Both the position numbers and the translations under genes were made by a program. A stretch of 64,000 nt of DNA from JAXGPF01 sp964463985 (GTDB lineage: Bacteria; Verrucomicrobiota; Kiritimatiellia; JAAZAB01): NCBI GenBank assembly GCA_964463985.1, contig CAYXEK010000002.1, positions 34,967 through 98,966 of the forward strand, written 5' to 3'. The notes beneath the pieces were generated by a model. It saw nothing but the letters and a program-made list of their open reading frames with translations. It was not told the origin of the DNA and searched no databases. This document shows positions 9,398 to 16,647 of the stretch, piece by piece (within the stretch, counting starts at the first letter, position 1; the number at the start of each line of letters is the position of its first letter).

Positions 9398-10285
9398 TCA
9401 TCGCCCGCGCACATCAAGTTTCAGCGATATCGGGCTGCGCGGCCTCGGAACGGCGGCGCGGAAAACCCTGGCAATCCGGCCGGCGGTGGCGGGGATCAAC
9501 CGGCATTGTCGGTCGGCCAGGATTTTTTTTACATGGGCGATCATTTTTTCCAGCGTCTCGCGCCGGAAATTACGCGGATCGCTGAAGTCATAGGTGTTGT
9601 GGGTGCAGATTTCAATGTACTTTACCGGCGGCTGCTCGCGCAATTGCCGATCCACTGCCTTGGCGATGGTGTACCAGTGATTCTTGGCGTCCACCAGTTC
9701 CACCCGCAAATCCTGCGGATGCTTCCCGCCCCACATGCGCGAATCCGGATCCACCGTGTTGGGCAATTCCACGAAATCCAGCCACCCGCTCAACAGGCGA
9801 TTGCAAGGATGAACATAATGGGCGTCCAGCGGCGCGCCGGCCCAGACGGAAGCGCATTCAGGCAAAACGCGGGTCGGGATGGAACATTTCCCATGGGTAA
9901 ACCCCAACTCCGCCAGGATCGGATACGTGTAATCATTGGCCGATGCGTATCCCAGGCACACGCTTTCCGGCGGACGCCCCATGAACCGGGCAAATTGTTG
10001 GCTGGCTTTCCGCAGCACCGCGCGCTGTTCTTTGGGCCCCAGCACTCCCAAAAATTCTTCCGAGCCCAAATCCGCCGGGTGAACATGCAAACCGATTTCA
10101 AAGCCGAGCTTTGCCGCGTCTTGATACACCCCTGGATCGGCCGCAAGATCGCCGGGAATGACATAAAAAGTCCCGGCCAGGTTTTCGCGCCGGATGACCT
10201 CCACCAGCCCCCTTACCGCGCGCGCACCCAAAGCGGGGTCATTCACTGCGTGGGCGGTCGCCTCGCAATCGGCGCTGACGGACAC
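9398..10285 (-). CDS. Polysaccharide deacetylase (NodB-like) family protein
   Basis: A 295-residue protein with the carbohydrate-esterase-4-like pattern. It has SADCEA near the N-terminus (the metal/base Asp position), GTFYVIPG, GFEIGLHVHPADLG in place of the usual H-S/T-x-x-H motif, and a late EICTHNTYDFSD segment. Family members remove N- or O-acetyl groups from polysaccharides or act as related deformylases. No signal peptide is seen. The start used is GTG with GGGA seven bases upstream. The frame stays open upstream, and a better Shine-Dalgarno (GAAGG near 10330) precedes only an ATA codon, so the true N-terminus may be slightly longer. It ends four bases before the next gene, so the two are probably coupled. 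Confidence 0.75.
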   Translation of the reverse strand: MSVSADCEATAHAVNDPALGARAVRGLVEVIRRENLAGTFYVIPGDLAADPGVYQDAAKLGFEIGLHVHPADLGSEEFLGVLGPKEQRAVLRKASQQFARFMGRPPESVCLGYASANDYTYPILAELGFTHGKCSIPTRVLPECASVWAGAPLDAHYVHPCNRLLSGWLDFVELPNTVDPDSRMWGGKHPQDLRVELVDAKNHWYTIAKAVDRQLREQPPVKYIEICTHNTYDFSDPRNFRRETLEKMIAHVKKILADRQCRLIPATAGRIARVFRAAVPRPRSPISLKLDVRGR

Positions 10286-10340
10286 ATAAAAATCCCGGTT
10301 GATTTTATTACGATTATTTATAAGTTTACCTTCAAAATTT

Positions 10341-10370
10341 ATTTTGTGATTTTTTGTGCCTTTTGTGGCC
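10341..10370. repeat. Period-9 dispersed repeat (short copy)
   Basis: On the minus strand GCCACAAAAGGCACAAAA and the following bases repeat at nine-base steps. It lies in the 110-base gap between the beta-propeller and deacetylase genes. Confidence 0.6.
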
Positions 10371-10395
10371 AGTTTAAAATCTACTTCGTATCAGG

Positions 10396-11538
10396 TCACA
10401 ATCTTATTTCCCACAGATACCCGCTGCGATAGGGATTGTCGTTTTCGCCGGCATATATGACGCCGTCCGGCGTTATCGCCACGTCATGCACCTGCCAGCA
10501 GACATCGTCCCCGGCGCGCACTTCGCCCAGCATTTCGTATTTTTCGGAACGCGGATCGAATTTTATTACCTGGCAGGCGCCGTCCCGGCCCGTCACGCCA
10601 TATGCCATCCCGTCCGGAGCGGAGCGCAAGGACGCCAGCCGGCTGCGCCGATCCGTGATCGGGGTTCCGATCAACTTGCCCATGCCGGTATCCGGATCAA
10701 CACGGTAGATGGAACCATTGCCGCCGCTGGCGAACAGTTTGCCATGCCCCAGATTAAAAATCCCTTCCACCTTGACAAAGCCATGGGCGCCGTCCGGACG
10801 CGGCAGACCGGCGTTGAAATATATGATTTTATCCTGCCGGACGTCATACCGGCAAAGCCGGTGCGAGTCAACGCCGGGCTGCATTTGCCAGGCGCGGGTA
10901 ACAGACCAGCCGCTCCACGCATTGCCTTCGTCATCCAGCTCAATGTTTTCCCCCTGCCCCATGGCCATGCCGCTGCCGATCGGCCCGAGATCCCGCGACT
11001 CGCCCGTTGCCAGGTTATAGGCAAACATGCGTTCAGGGGTAAAAGTGTTGCCGCAAATCACGTTGCGTTTCTGATCCAGACAGATGGCCTGGATGTAATG
11101 GTGCGGCAGGGGAATGGCCAGTTTTTGAATATCGCCGTTGGCGGGATCGTAGCGCACAAGCGAGCCGCCCGGAGCCTCCCAGTAACGGTCAATATCGTGC
11201 AGCAACGCCGTGGCGGCATACAAACAACCATCCGCCGCGCGCAATTCGAGCGATCGGTGGAATTTGGCGTCAAACGGATTGCGGATGCGCGCATAGCCGC
11301 AATCAACGAACCTGTCTCCAGCGCGGTCGTAGGCGTAAAAGATATCCGCCGCAAAGGAAGTGATGCCGCAATACACCCGGTCGGTTGCCGGAACATGGCG
11401 GCAGCAGTCGAAACTGATCCAGCCTTTGCGCCATTTTTCGTTTTTGATAAAATCGTCATAGTTCCAGCGATCCAGAATCTCGCTGTTCCACTGATCGCCG
11501 AACCTTTCATCCAGTAATTTCAATGCTCTTGTTTGCAT
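10396..11538 (-). CDS. Cytoplasmic beta-propeller-like protein
   Basis: A 380-residue protein with no signal peptide. It has recurring propeller-blade patterns of the type SLVRYDPANGDIQ, RMFAYNLATGESRDLG, HRLCRYDVRQDKIIY, GSIYRVDPDTGMGKLIG and QVIKFDPRSEKYEMLGEV, each roughly 45-55 residues apart. Such blades occur in SMP-30/gluconolactonase-like and other sugar-related propellers, but I see no family-specific catalytic residues. The start at 11538 (MQTRALKLL) is preferred because AGGTGG lies six bases upstream; the earlier ATG at 11553 is too close to that site. It lies between the nucleotidyltransferase-like and deacetylase genes. A role in binding or modifying a sugar intermediate is plausible but unproven. 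Confidence 0.6.
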   Translation of the reverse strand: MQTRALKLLDERFGDQWNSEILDRWNYDDFIKNEKWRKGWISFDCCRHVPATDRVYCGITSFAADIFYAYDRAGDRFVDCGYARIRNPFDAKFHRSLELRAADGCLYAATALLHDIDRYWEAPGGSLVRYDPANGDIQKLAIPLPHHYIQAICLDQKRNVICGNTFTPERMFAYNLATGESRDLGPIGSGMAMGQGENIELDDEGNAWSGWSVTRAWQMQPGVDSHRLCRYDVRQDKIIYFNAGLPRPDGAHGFVKVEGIFNLGHGKLFASGGNGSIYRVDPDTGMGKLIGTPITDRRSRLASLRSAPDGMAYGVTGRDGACQVIKFDPRSEKYEMLGEVRAGDDVCWQVHDVAITPDGVIYAGENDNPYRSGYLWEIRL

Positions 11539-11580
11539 TGCATTCCACCTCATTGCTTCATTGGGAATTAATTATCCGCA

Positions 11581-11645
11581 AAAGAACTCAAAGATCACAA
11601 AGACAGAATTGGTTTCTTTGTGCTCCTTGCGTTCTTTCGTGGTGA
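11581..11645. repeat. Period-9 dispersed repeat forming a gene 3' end
   Basis: On the minus strand CCACGAAAGAACGCAAGG and the following AGCACAAAG unit repeat at nine-base steps. The nucleotidyltransferase-like gene stops inside it at 11595, so its last codons are repeat-derived. Confidence 0.7.
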
Positions 11646-12905
11646 TTCGTTTTCATCTTCTCGATCCAGATCCTCGCTGATGGCGTTCAAAGCGCCGAAA
11701 AAATCGTCAAACACATCCGCCAGGGCCAGCGCGGCGGCGCGCTCGCCCATGTTGCGCCAATCATCCAGGATTTTGACGAATGCGCGCGTCGCCGCAATCT
11801 GCGCATCGGTCAATGGATTCCCGCGCAATTCGTCCAGGACCGCCAACGGGTCCTGGATATCCCCGCCGGTCCGCCAGCGCCAGTAAACCCTAAACGGAAC
11901 GTAAAAAAGGTTACCGCCCATGCGCGCCAATTCGTTGCGGATCAGCCAGGTGGTATCGAAATGCGCCGGCGCGGCAGCGTAAAACCGCAGGCGTCCCTTC
12001 ATCAGCCGGGCGAACTTGGCGTGTTCAAACACCTTCAATGCCGGTTCGATTTCCAGTGCCTGCAGGGCTTTCTTCCAGGCCCCGACATCCACACCGGTCG
12101 AACGCGGCGCCAGGGTAACCGCATCCCGCAGGCTCCCGGCCATTATCTTCAAAGCCTGTTCCATGGCGTCTTCCAGTTGCGACAACGCCGGTTCTGCGTA
12201 CCAGCGCCCGATCCGGTAATCCGCGCCCAATATTTCATCCAGCATCGGCCAGCAGGCCAGTTTTGGAAACAAAGCCCGGGCGCGTTCGAAGGCGGCGAAT
12301 TTGCCGGGCAGATTGACCTTGTCCAGCAGGCAAACCGCCGACATGACGGGCGGGTTGAAATAATGCATGAGGCGGCTGTGCAGCGGATATTTACTCTGAT
12401 GGATGCCAAGATTGACGGGAGGGTCTATCTGCCGGTCATACCGTCCGTAATACAGGCAGAATTTTTTCAGGTGAAAATACTCGTTCTTGGCGTCCCACGG
12501 CCGCTGCCGCAGATGTTTTTGCGCCGCCGCCAGCTGTGGCGGTTGTTCATTGTGATAAAACGTCCATTGTTCATATTCGGGATAGTATTTCTTCTCCGAA
12601 GCCAGCTCCGTCCAGGTGAGGTTGATTCCCGGCAGATGCTCCAGGTTGCGCGCCCAACGGGGATATTGTTGGCAGAGCGCCAGGTGGGTTTCACCGACCG
12701 CCGCGGAAATCCGGCACCAGTCAGCCGCGGTCATGCCGTCGCGCAGGATGAAACGCGTGTCGAAATCGCTCATGCCCGGGATCAGGTCGCGGAACTCCCA
12801 TTTGCCGGCAATCGCCTCAATTCCGGGGAAGCGTTTGCGGCATTCGTCGTAATAACAACGGATATACACAGCAAAATCGTTTTCCGGCGCCGGCTCAAAT
12901 TTCAT
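11595..12905 (-). CDS. Hypothetical protein with nucleotidyltransferase-like motif
   Basis: A 436-residue soluble protein that I do not recognise as a named family. Near residues 43-52 it has DLIPGMSDFDTRF, which resembles the G-S-x-x-D-x-D active-site pattern of polymerase-beta-type nucleotidyltransferases; the rest is mainly helical. The ATG overlaps the stop of the upstream Gfo/Idh gene by four bases (ATGA), so the two are almost certainly co-translated. Its last dozen or so residues (ESPRKNARSTKKPILSL region) and its stop codon are encoded by a copy of the period-9 dispersed repeat at 11581-11645, which suggests that the original C-terminus was replaced or extended. A nucleotide or aminoglycoside-type transfer role is only a guess. 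Confidence 0.5.
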   Translation of the reverse strand: MKFEPAPENDFAVYIRCYYDECRKRFPGIEAIAGKWEFRDLIPGMSDFDTRFILRDGMTAADWCRISAAVGETHLALCQQYPRWARNLEHLPGINLTWTELASEKKYYPEYEQWTFYHNEQPPQLAAAQKHLRQRPWDAKNEYFHLKKFCLYYGRYDRQIDPPVNLGIHQSKYPLHSRLMHYFNPPVMSAVCLLDKVNLPGKFAAFERARALFPKLACWPMLDEILGADYRIGRWYAEPALSQLEDAMEQALKIMAGSLRDAVTLAPRSTGVDVGAWKKALQALEIEPALKVFEHAKFARLMKGRLRFYAAAPAHFDTTWLIRNELARMGGNLFYVPFRVYWRWRTGGDIQDPLAVLDELRGNPLTDAQIAATRAFVKILDDWRNMGERAAALALADVFDDFFGALNAISEDLDREDENESPRKNARSTKKPILSL

Positions 12906-13897
12906 AGCGCTATCTCGCGGTTTTCCCGGGCGGACTGATACACGGCATCGAGCAGAATGTTGGTTTTGGCTGCTTCGTCCAGCGGAATCGCCGGCGGTCT
13001 TTTATCGATTGCCGCCCGCACAAAATCAGCGATCAACGGCTGATGCACGTTATCCGGATTGGGCAAATCCAGTTTTTCCTGGCTGCGGCCGGCGGCAAAT
13101 TCCACGGGCCCGGCGTCGTATGGCAGCCAATTAACCCTGGCATCCGCGCCGACCACCTCGAATTCATGGCGCCAGGTGCTGCAATTCCAATTGAAAGAAG
13201 CCGTCACCAGCGCGCCGCCGGGCATGGTCATGATAATGGCGGCGGAGTCTTCCACGTCCCAGGCGGTCGTCAGGTTGGCGCATTTTGCGAAAACCGCGGC
13301 CGGCATTCCCAACAGCCCTATCATAACATCGAACATGTGCGTTCCCATGTCGCTCAGCGGTCCGCCGCCGGAATTTTTGCGGATGACGCGCCAGTATTTC
13401 GGATCCGCCGGCCCCGGGTTGAACAGCGAATAATAAACCATCCGGATCAGGATGATTTTTCCCAGTTTGCCTTCCTGCAACAGCTTTTGCAATTGCAAAT
13501 AGCGCGGCGACAAGCGCCGGAAATAGGCGCAGCCGGCAATCAATCCGCTTTTTTCGGCCGCCGCCGCCGCGCGGCGGCAATCCGGCCCGGACAATCCCAG
13601 CGGTTTTTCGACCAGCACATGTTTCCCCGCCTGCAACGCGCTGATGGCCTGGCCGACATGCAGCCCCACCGGCGTGGCCAGATAAACGGCATCCGCATCC
13701 GTACCCTTCAGCGCCGCGTCATAATCGTCATAGACGGCGTTGACCCCGGCATCGCCGGCCAATGCGCGCGCCGACTCGATCCGGGCATCGCAGATTGCGG
13801 TCAGTTGCGACCCGGGCGTCCGCGCCAGCGCCGGCGCCACGCGTTTCCGGGCGATATCCCCCGCACCCACCAGCAGCCATTTGACTGATTTATTCAT
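12902..13897 (-). CDS. Gfo/Idh/MocA family NAD(P)-dependent oxidoreductase
   Basis: A 331-residue protein with the Rossmann fingerprint GAGDIA at residues 11-16, AVYLATPVGLH, the hallmark EKP at 97-99 (HVLVEKPL) and GGGPLSDMGTHMFD, where the His and Asp positions serve catalysis in family members. These enzymes oxidise or reduce sugar or inositol hydroxyls with NAD(P). The start at 13897 begins with the Rossmann strand. The frame is open further upstream, but that extension is encoded by a tandem repeat and is unlikely to be protein. Adjacency to a DegT-type aminotransferase recalls the dehydrogenase/aminotransferase pairs of amino-sugar and aminocyclitol synthesis, though a catabolic role is equally possible. 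Confidence 0.85.
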   Translation of the reverse strand: MNKSVKWLLVGAGDIARKRVAPALARTPGSQLTAICDARIESARALAGDAGVNAVYDDYDAALKGTDADAVYLATPVGLHVGQAISALQAGKHVLVEKPLGLSGPDCRRAAAAAEKSGLIAGCAYFRRLSPRYLQLQKLLQEGKLGKIILIRMVYYSLFNPGPADPKYWRVIRKNSGGGPLSDMGTHMFDVMIGLLGMPAAVFAKCANLTTAWDVEDSAAIIMTMPGGALVTASFNWNCSTWRHEFEVVGADARVNWLPYDAGPVEFAAGRSQEKLDLPNPDNVHQPLIADFVRAAIDKRPPAIPLDEAAKTNILLDAVYQSARENREIAL

Positions 13898-14161
13898 GGT
13901 CTCTTTCTTAACGCTTTTGGAACAAAAATCCGCAAAGATTATCCGCAAAAGATCGCTAGGATCACAAAGATTATTATATTTTGTTTTCTTTGAGTTCTTT
14001 GCGCTCTTTCGCGGTGAATTACTCCGGTTCGTCCGCCGATCATCCCAGGTCGTGGAACGATTATCCTCAAAAGATCGCATAGATCACAAAGATTATTATA
14101 TTTTGTTTTCTTTGAGTTCTTTGCGCTCTTTCGCGGTGAATTACTCCGGTTCGTCCGCCGA
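13898..14161. other. Intergenic region holding a tandem duplication
   Basis: These 264 bases lie between the aminotransferase and dehydrogenase genes. They are filled almost entirely by two 116-base repeat units (13937-14052 and 14059-14174) described separately. A weak GAGA ribosome site precedes the dehydrogenase start at 13897. No separate gene or clear promoter is seen. Confidence 0.7.
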
Positions 14162-14174
14162 TCATCCCAGGTCG
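13937..14174. repeat. 122-bp-period tandem duplication of a gene 3' end
   Basis: Two 116-base units (13937-14052 and 14059-14174) are offset by 122 bases. From 13970 to 14052 the sequence is identical to 14092-14174. The right unit includes the last codons and stop of the aminotransferase gene (14162-14174), so the left unit carries a dead copy of that gene's 3' end. Inside each unit is a period-9 dispersed repeat (AAAGA-spaced motif), also seen near 10341, 11581 and 60519. Confidence 0.9.
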
Positions 14175-15313
14175 CGCACCGATTGTTTGATCGCCCAGGC
14201 GATATATTTTAAATCATCTTCCATGGTGATCGGAAATACCGGCGTAGTAAACACCTCCCGGCAGATCCGGTCGGCCAGCGGGCAGCCATCGGAGTTATAA
14301 CCCAGCTTTTGAAACGCCTCCCAGGTCCACACCGCCGGATAATGCTTGGCGGTGGCCACCTTGTACTTGTTCTTCAAGTGGGCGGTAAATTCCGCGGCCG
14401 TGCAACGCATCCGTTCGGAATTAAGGCGCACCACGTGCAGGTGGCTGCCGTGTTCCGCGCCATGGCCGGCCGGCAAAATCAATTCGGGGACATCCGCCAG
14501 CAAATTGTTCAATTCCGTCATGCGTTCCTGGCGCAGGCGGATTACCCGGTCAATTTTCCTCAACTGGGTGATGCCCACAGCATACTGGGGCTTGGTCATG
14601 CGGTAATTGAACCCGATGGAAGCCACGCGCAAAGCCGGGCCGCCGTAAACATACCCGAACGTCTTCAGTTGGCGCACTTTCTCGGCGAACTCCGCGTCAT
14701 CCGTCAGAACCGCCCCGCCTTCGCCCAGGCAGGTCATATTCTTGTTGCTCTGGAAACTGTAACAGGATGCCAGGCCCCGGCCGCCGATCGGCCGGCCTTT
14801 ATACTTCGCGCCCACCGCGTGGGCGGCATCGTAAATGACCGGCACGCCCATTTCCTCAGTGATTTTATCAAAGGCGTCAATTTCGCAGGCCAGGCCGGAA
14901 AAGTGAACCGGGATGATTGCGCGGGTGCGCGGGGTAATTTTTTCACGGACCCTGGCCGGGTCCAGGTTCCAGGTTGACGGATTGACATCGGCAAAAACCA
15001 CGCGCGCGCCGCGCGCAACCGCCGTGCCGGCGGAGCAGACGAATGTCAGGGGCGGCACAATCACCTCGTCGCCGGGCCCGATGCCCAGCGCCATCATGCA
15101 GCAATCAAGCGCGGTACCGCAGGAATTGACCGCCACTGCCCGGCGGGCGCCCTCGTGTTCCGCCAGCATTTTTTGAAAATCGTTTTCCTCCGGCAACGGA
15201 AAAAAATTGCCGCCCGCGCCCATCGCCGCGGCGGTCACCTGCTGCACCGCCGCGACATCATCCTGCCCGTAAACACCGCCCAACGCCAGAAACGGCACTT
15301 CGCGTACTTGCAT
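14162..15313 (-). CDS. DegT/DnrJ/EryC1/StrS family PLP-dependent aminotransferase
   Basis: A 383-residue protein with the full DegT pattern: NSCGTALD for cofactor phosphate binding (residues 63-70), GDEVIVPPLTFV, DVNPSTWNLDP, IPVHFSGLACEID, YDAAHAVGA (Asp162 pairs with the PLP nitrogen) and FQSNKNMTCLGEGG, with Lys191 as the Schiff-base lysine. The family aminates keto-sugars or keto-cyclitols, usually on nucleotide sugars. It is the first gene of the leftward operon. GAGG lies four bases before the ATG, and a promoter with a palindromic operator lies upstream. The presence of the lysine argues for an active enzyme rather than a dehydratase-type relative. The exact sugar is unknown. Confidence 0.9.
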   Translation of the reverse strand: MQVREVPFLALGGVYGQDDVAAVQQVTAAAMGAGGNFFPLPEENDFQKMLAEHEGARRAVAVNSCGTALDCCMMALGIGPGDEVIVPPLTFVCSAGTAVARGARVVFADVNPSTWNLDPARVREKITPRTRAIIPVHFSGLACEIDAFDKITEEMGVPVIYDAAHAVGAKYKGRPIGGRGLASCYSFQSNKNMTCLGEGGAVLTDDAEFAEKVRQLKTFGYVYGGPALRVASIGFNYRMTKPQYAVGITQLRKIDRVIRLRQERMTELNNLLADVPELILPAGHGAEHGSHLHVVRLNSERMRCTAAEFTAHLKNKYKVATAKHYPAVWTWEAFQKLGYNSDGCPLADRICREVFTTPVFPITMEDDLKYIAWAIKQSVRDLG

Positions 15314-15336
15314 ATGTCCTCTTTTGCAACAACCAG

Positions 15337-15352
15337 GTTAAAACGTTTTAAC
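15337..15352. promoter_or_regulatory. 16-bp perfect palindrome, likely operator of the divergent regulator
   Basis: GTTAAAACGTTTTAAC is a perfect palindrome with a central CG, as in LacI-type operators. It lies eight bases downstream of the -10 hexamer of the leftward promoter, overlapping the expected transcription start. The divergent gene at 15484 encodes a GntR/LacI hybrid regulator, the obvious candidate to bind it. Confidence 0.7.
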
Positions 15353-15360
15353 TGAAATGC

Positions 15361-15388
15361 AATCTATCACGAATTGACGGCGCGTCAA
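15361..15388 (-). promoter_or_regulatory. Promoter of the leftward 11-gene operon
   Basis: On the minus strand TTGACG (15388-15383) and TAGATT (15366-15361) are separated by 16 bases. This is a good sigma-70-like arrangement upstream of the DegT-type gene. The palindromic operator follows directly. Confidence 0.65.
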
Positions 15389-15407
15389 GCATTTTTTGAA
15401 AAATAAC

Positions 15408-15437
15408 TTGACACACTCAATTAAATCATGCTAACAA
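15408..15437 (+). promoter_or_regulatory. Probable promoter of the GntR/LacI regulator
   Basis: A consensus TTGACA at 15408-15413 is followed after 18 bases by TAACAA at 15432-15437. The -35 is perfect and the -10 is weak. It is divergent from the operon promoter. Confidence 0.45.
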
Positions 15438-15483
15438 AATTGGTTTAAATGGTTCAACTGGATCAAGAGGATCAAGCCGGACA

Positions 15484-16590
15484 ATGCAACCCGATCTGCC
15501 AAAACTGATCTTCAAGCGCACCCGCAAAGCCGGCCGGCTGCACAACGCCACCGACATTAAACGCGCTTTAAAAGAAATCGTTGTGGGGCAAGGCATTACC
15601 GCCAACTCGCCCCTGCCGCCGGAACGCGATATATCAACACTGTTCAAGGTAAGCCGCAATACCGCCCGTAAAGCTTTGCTGGAATTGGCGAATGAAAATA
15701 TCATCTACCGCATTCACGGCAAAGGCACTTTTGTCTCCGGCATACCCCCTCACCAATCCAACCGATCCGCGCTGACTATTGGCATTCTCCTGCCCGACTT
15801 GGATATGGAAGGCGATATTAATGAAACAAAAATGCCGACTCATTTCAAAAAAATCGAGGCCATCGAATCCATGGCCGCGGAACGCGGATATGCCCTGATT
15901 TCATTGGGACGCAAGCCGGAAACCAAATCTTTATTGACGGAATGGAAGGAATTGCCGGTGGACGGCATCCTGGTCCTGGCTACCGCCGGCGACCGGGAGT
16001 TTGCCGAAAAAATACAGCTTTTGAACAAGCCGATGGTTTACGTCGCGTCCAGCGCCGTCTCGACGCAAATCAACATGGTGGCTTTCGACCAGCGGCAAAC
16101 CGGATATCGCGTAACCCGGCTGCTGCTGCAAAGCGGCCGCCGGCGCATTTTATGGGGGCTGCCGAAAACGGGCAATGCATCATGCGACCCCCGCCTCGAC
16201 GGATACAGGCAGGCCTTGGCGGAATGGAATTTGCCGGTTTTGCCAAGCGCATACGCCGGCGATCCAGAAAGTTTGGCGGCGGCGGATATCGCGCGGGATA
16301 TTTGCCGCAAAGCGGATGCGGTGATCACCGATGATTATCACGCCCGGACCCTGCTGGAAAAGGCAATCCGGGCAGGCATAAATATTCCCGCCGATCTGGC
16401 GGTTTTCGGTTATTTCAACCGGGATTTCTGCCAGACAACGCGCCCTGCCCTGTCTTCCGTGAATTTGCCGCACGCCAGGCAAGGCCGGGCCGCGCTCGAT
16501 TTGCTTGCCAAAATCATCGCCGACCCGCGGCGCCCGGTCGAGCAGAAGCTGGTGGAAACCGAACTGGTGATACGCTCTTCATCCGGATGA
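15484..16590 (+). CDS. Transcriptional regulator, GntR-type DNA-binding domain with LacI-type sensor domain
   Basis: A 368-residue protein. Residues about 20-85 form a winged helix typical of GntR (LPPERDISTLFKVSRNTARKALLEL, then IYRIHGKGTFV). From about residue 95 it continues as a periplasmic-binding-protein-like LacI/AraR-type sensor (LTIGILLPDL, VDGILVLAT, VAFDQRQTGYRVTRLLLQSG, ADAVITDDYHARTLLEKA, DLAVFGYFN, SSVNLPHARQGRAALDLL). Such hybrids, AraR being the best-known example, respond to sugars. It is divergent from the leftward operon and directly upstream of the rightward sulfatase and glycosidase genes, so it probably controls one or both sets. An AGAGGA site lies 12 bases before the ATG, rather far. 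Confidence 0.88.
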   Translation: MQPDLPKLIFKRTRKAGRLHNATDIKRALKEIVVGQGITANSPLPPERDISTLFKVSRNTARKALLELANENIIYRIHGKGTFVSGIPPHQSNRSALTIGILLPDLDMEGDINETKMPTHFKKIEAIESMAAERGYALISLGRKPETKSLLTEWKELPVDGILVLATAGDREFAEKIQLLNKPMVYVASSAVSTQINMVAFDQRQTGYRVTRLLLQSGRRRILWGLPKTGNASCDPRLDGYRQALAEWNLPVLPSAYAGDPESLAAADIARDICRKADAVITDDYHARTLLEKAIRAGINIPADLAVFGYFNRDFCQTTRPALSSVNLPHARQGRAALDLLAKIIADPRRPVEQKLVETELVIRSSSG

Positions 16591-16647
16591 GCAACTCATA
16601 TTTTCAATCCGTTTCTAAACATCTTATCTGAGCTCGCGAGTATTATT

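Noticed and set aside
13898..14080. N-terminal extension of the Gfo/Idh enzyme at 12902
   Set aside because: The extension is encoded by the tandem repeat and precedes the natural Rossmann start at 13897.
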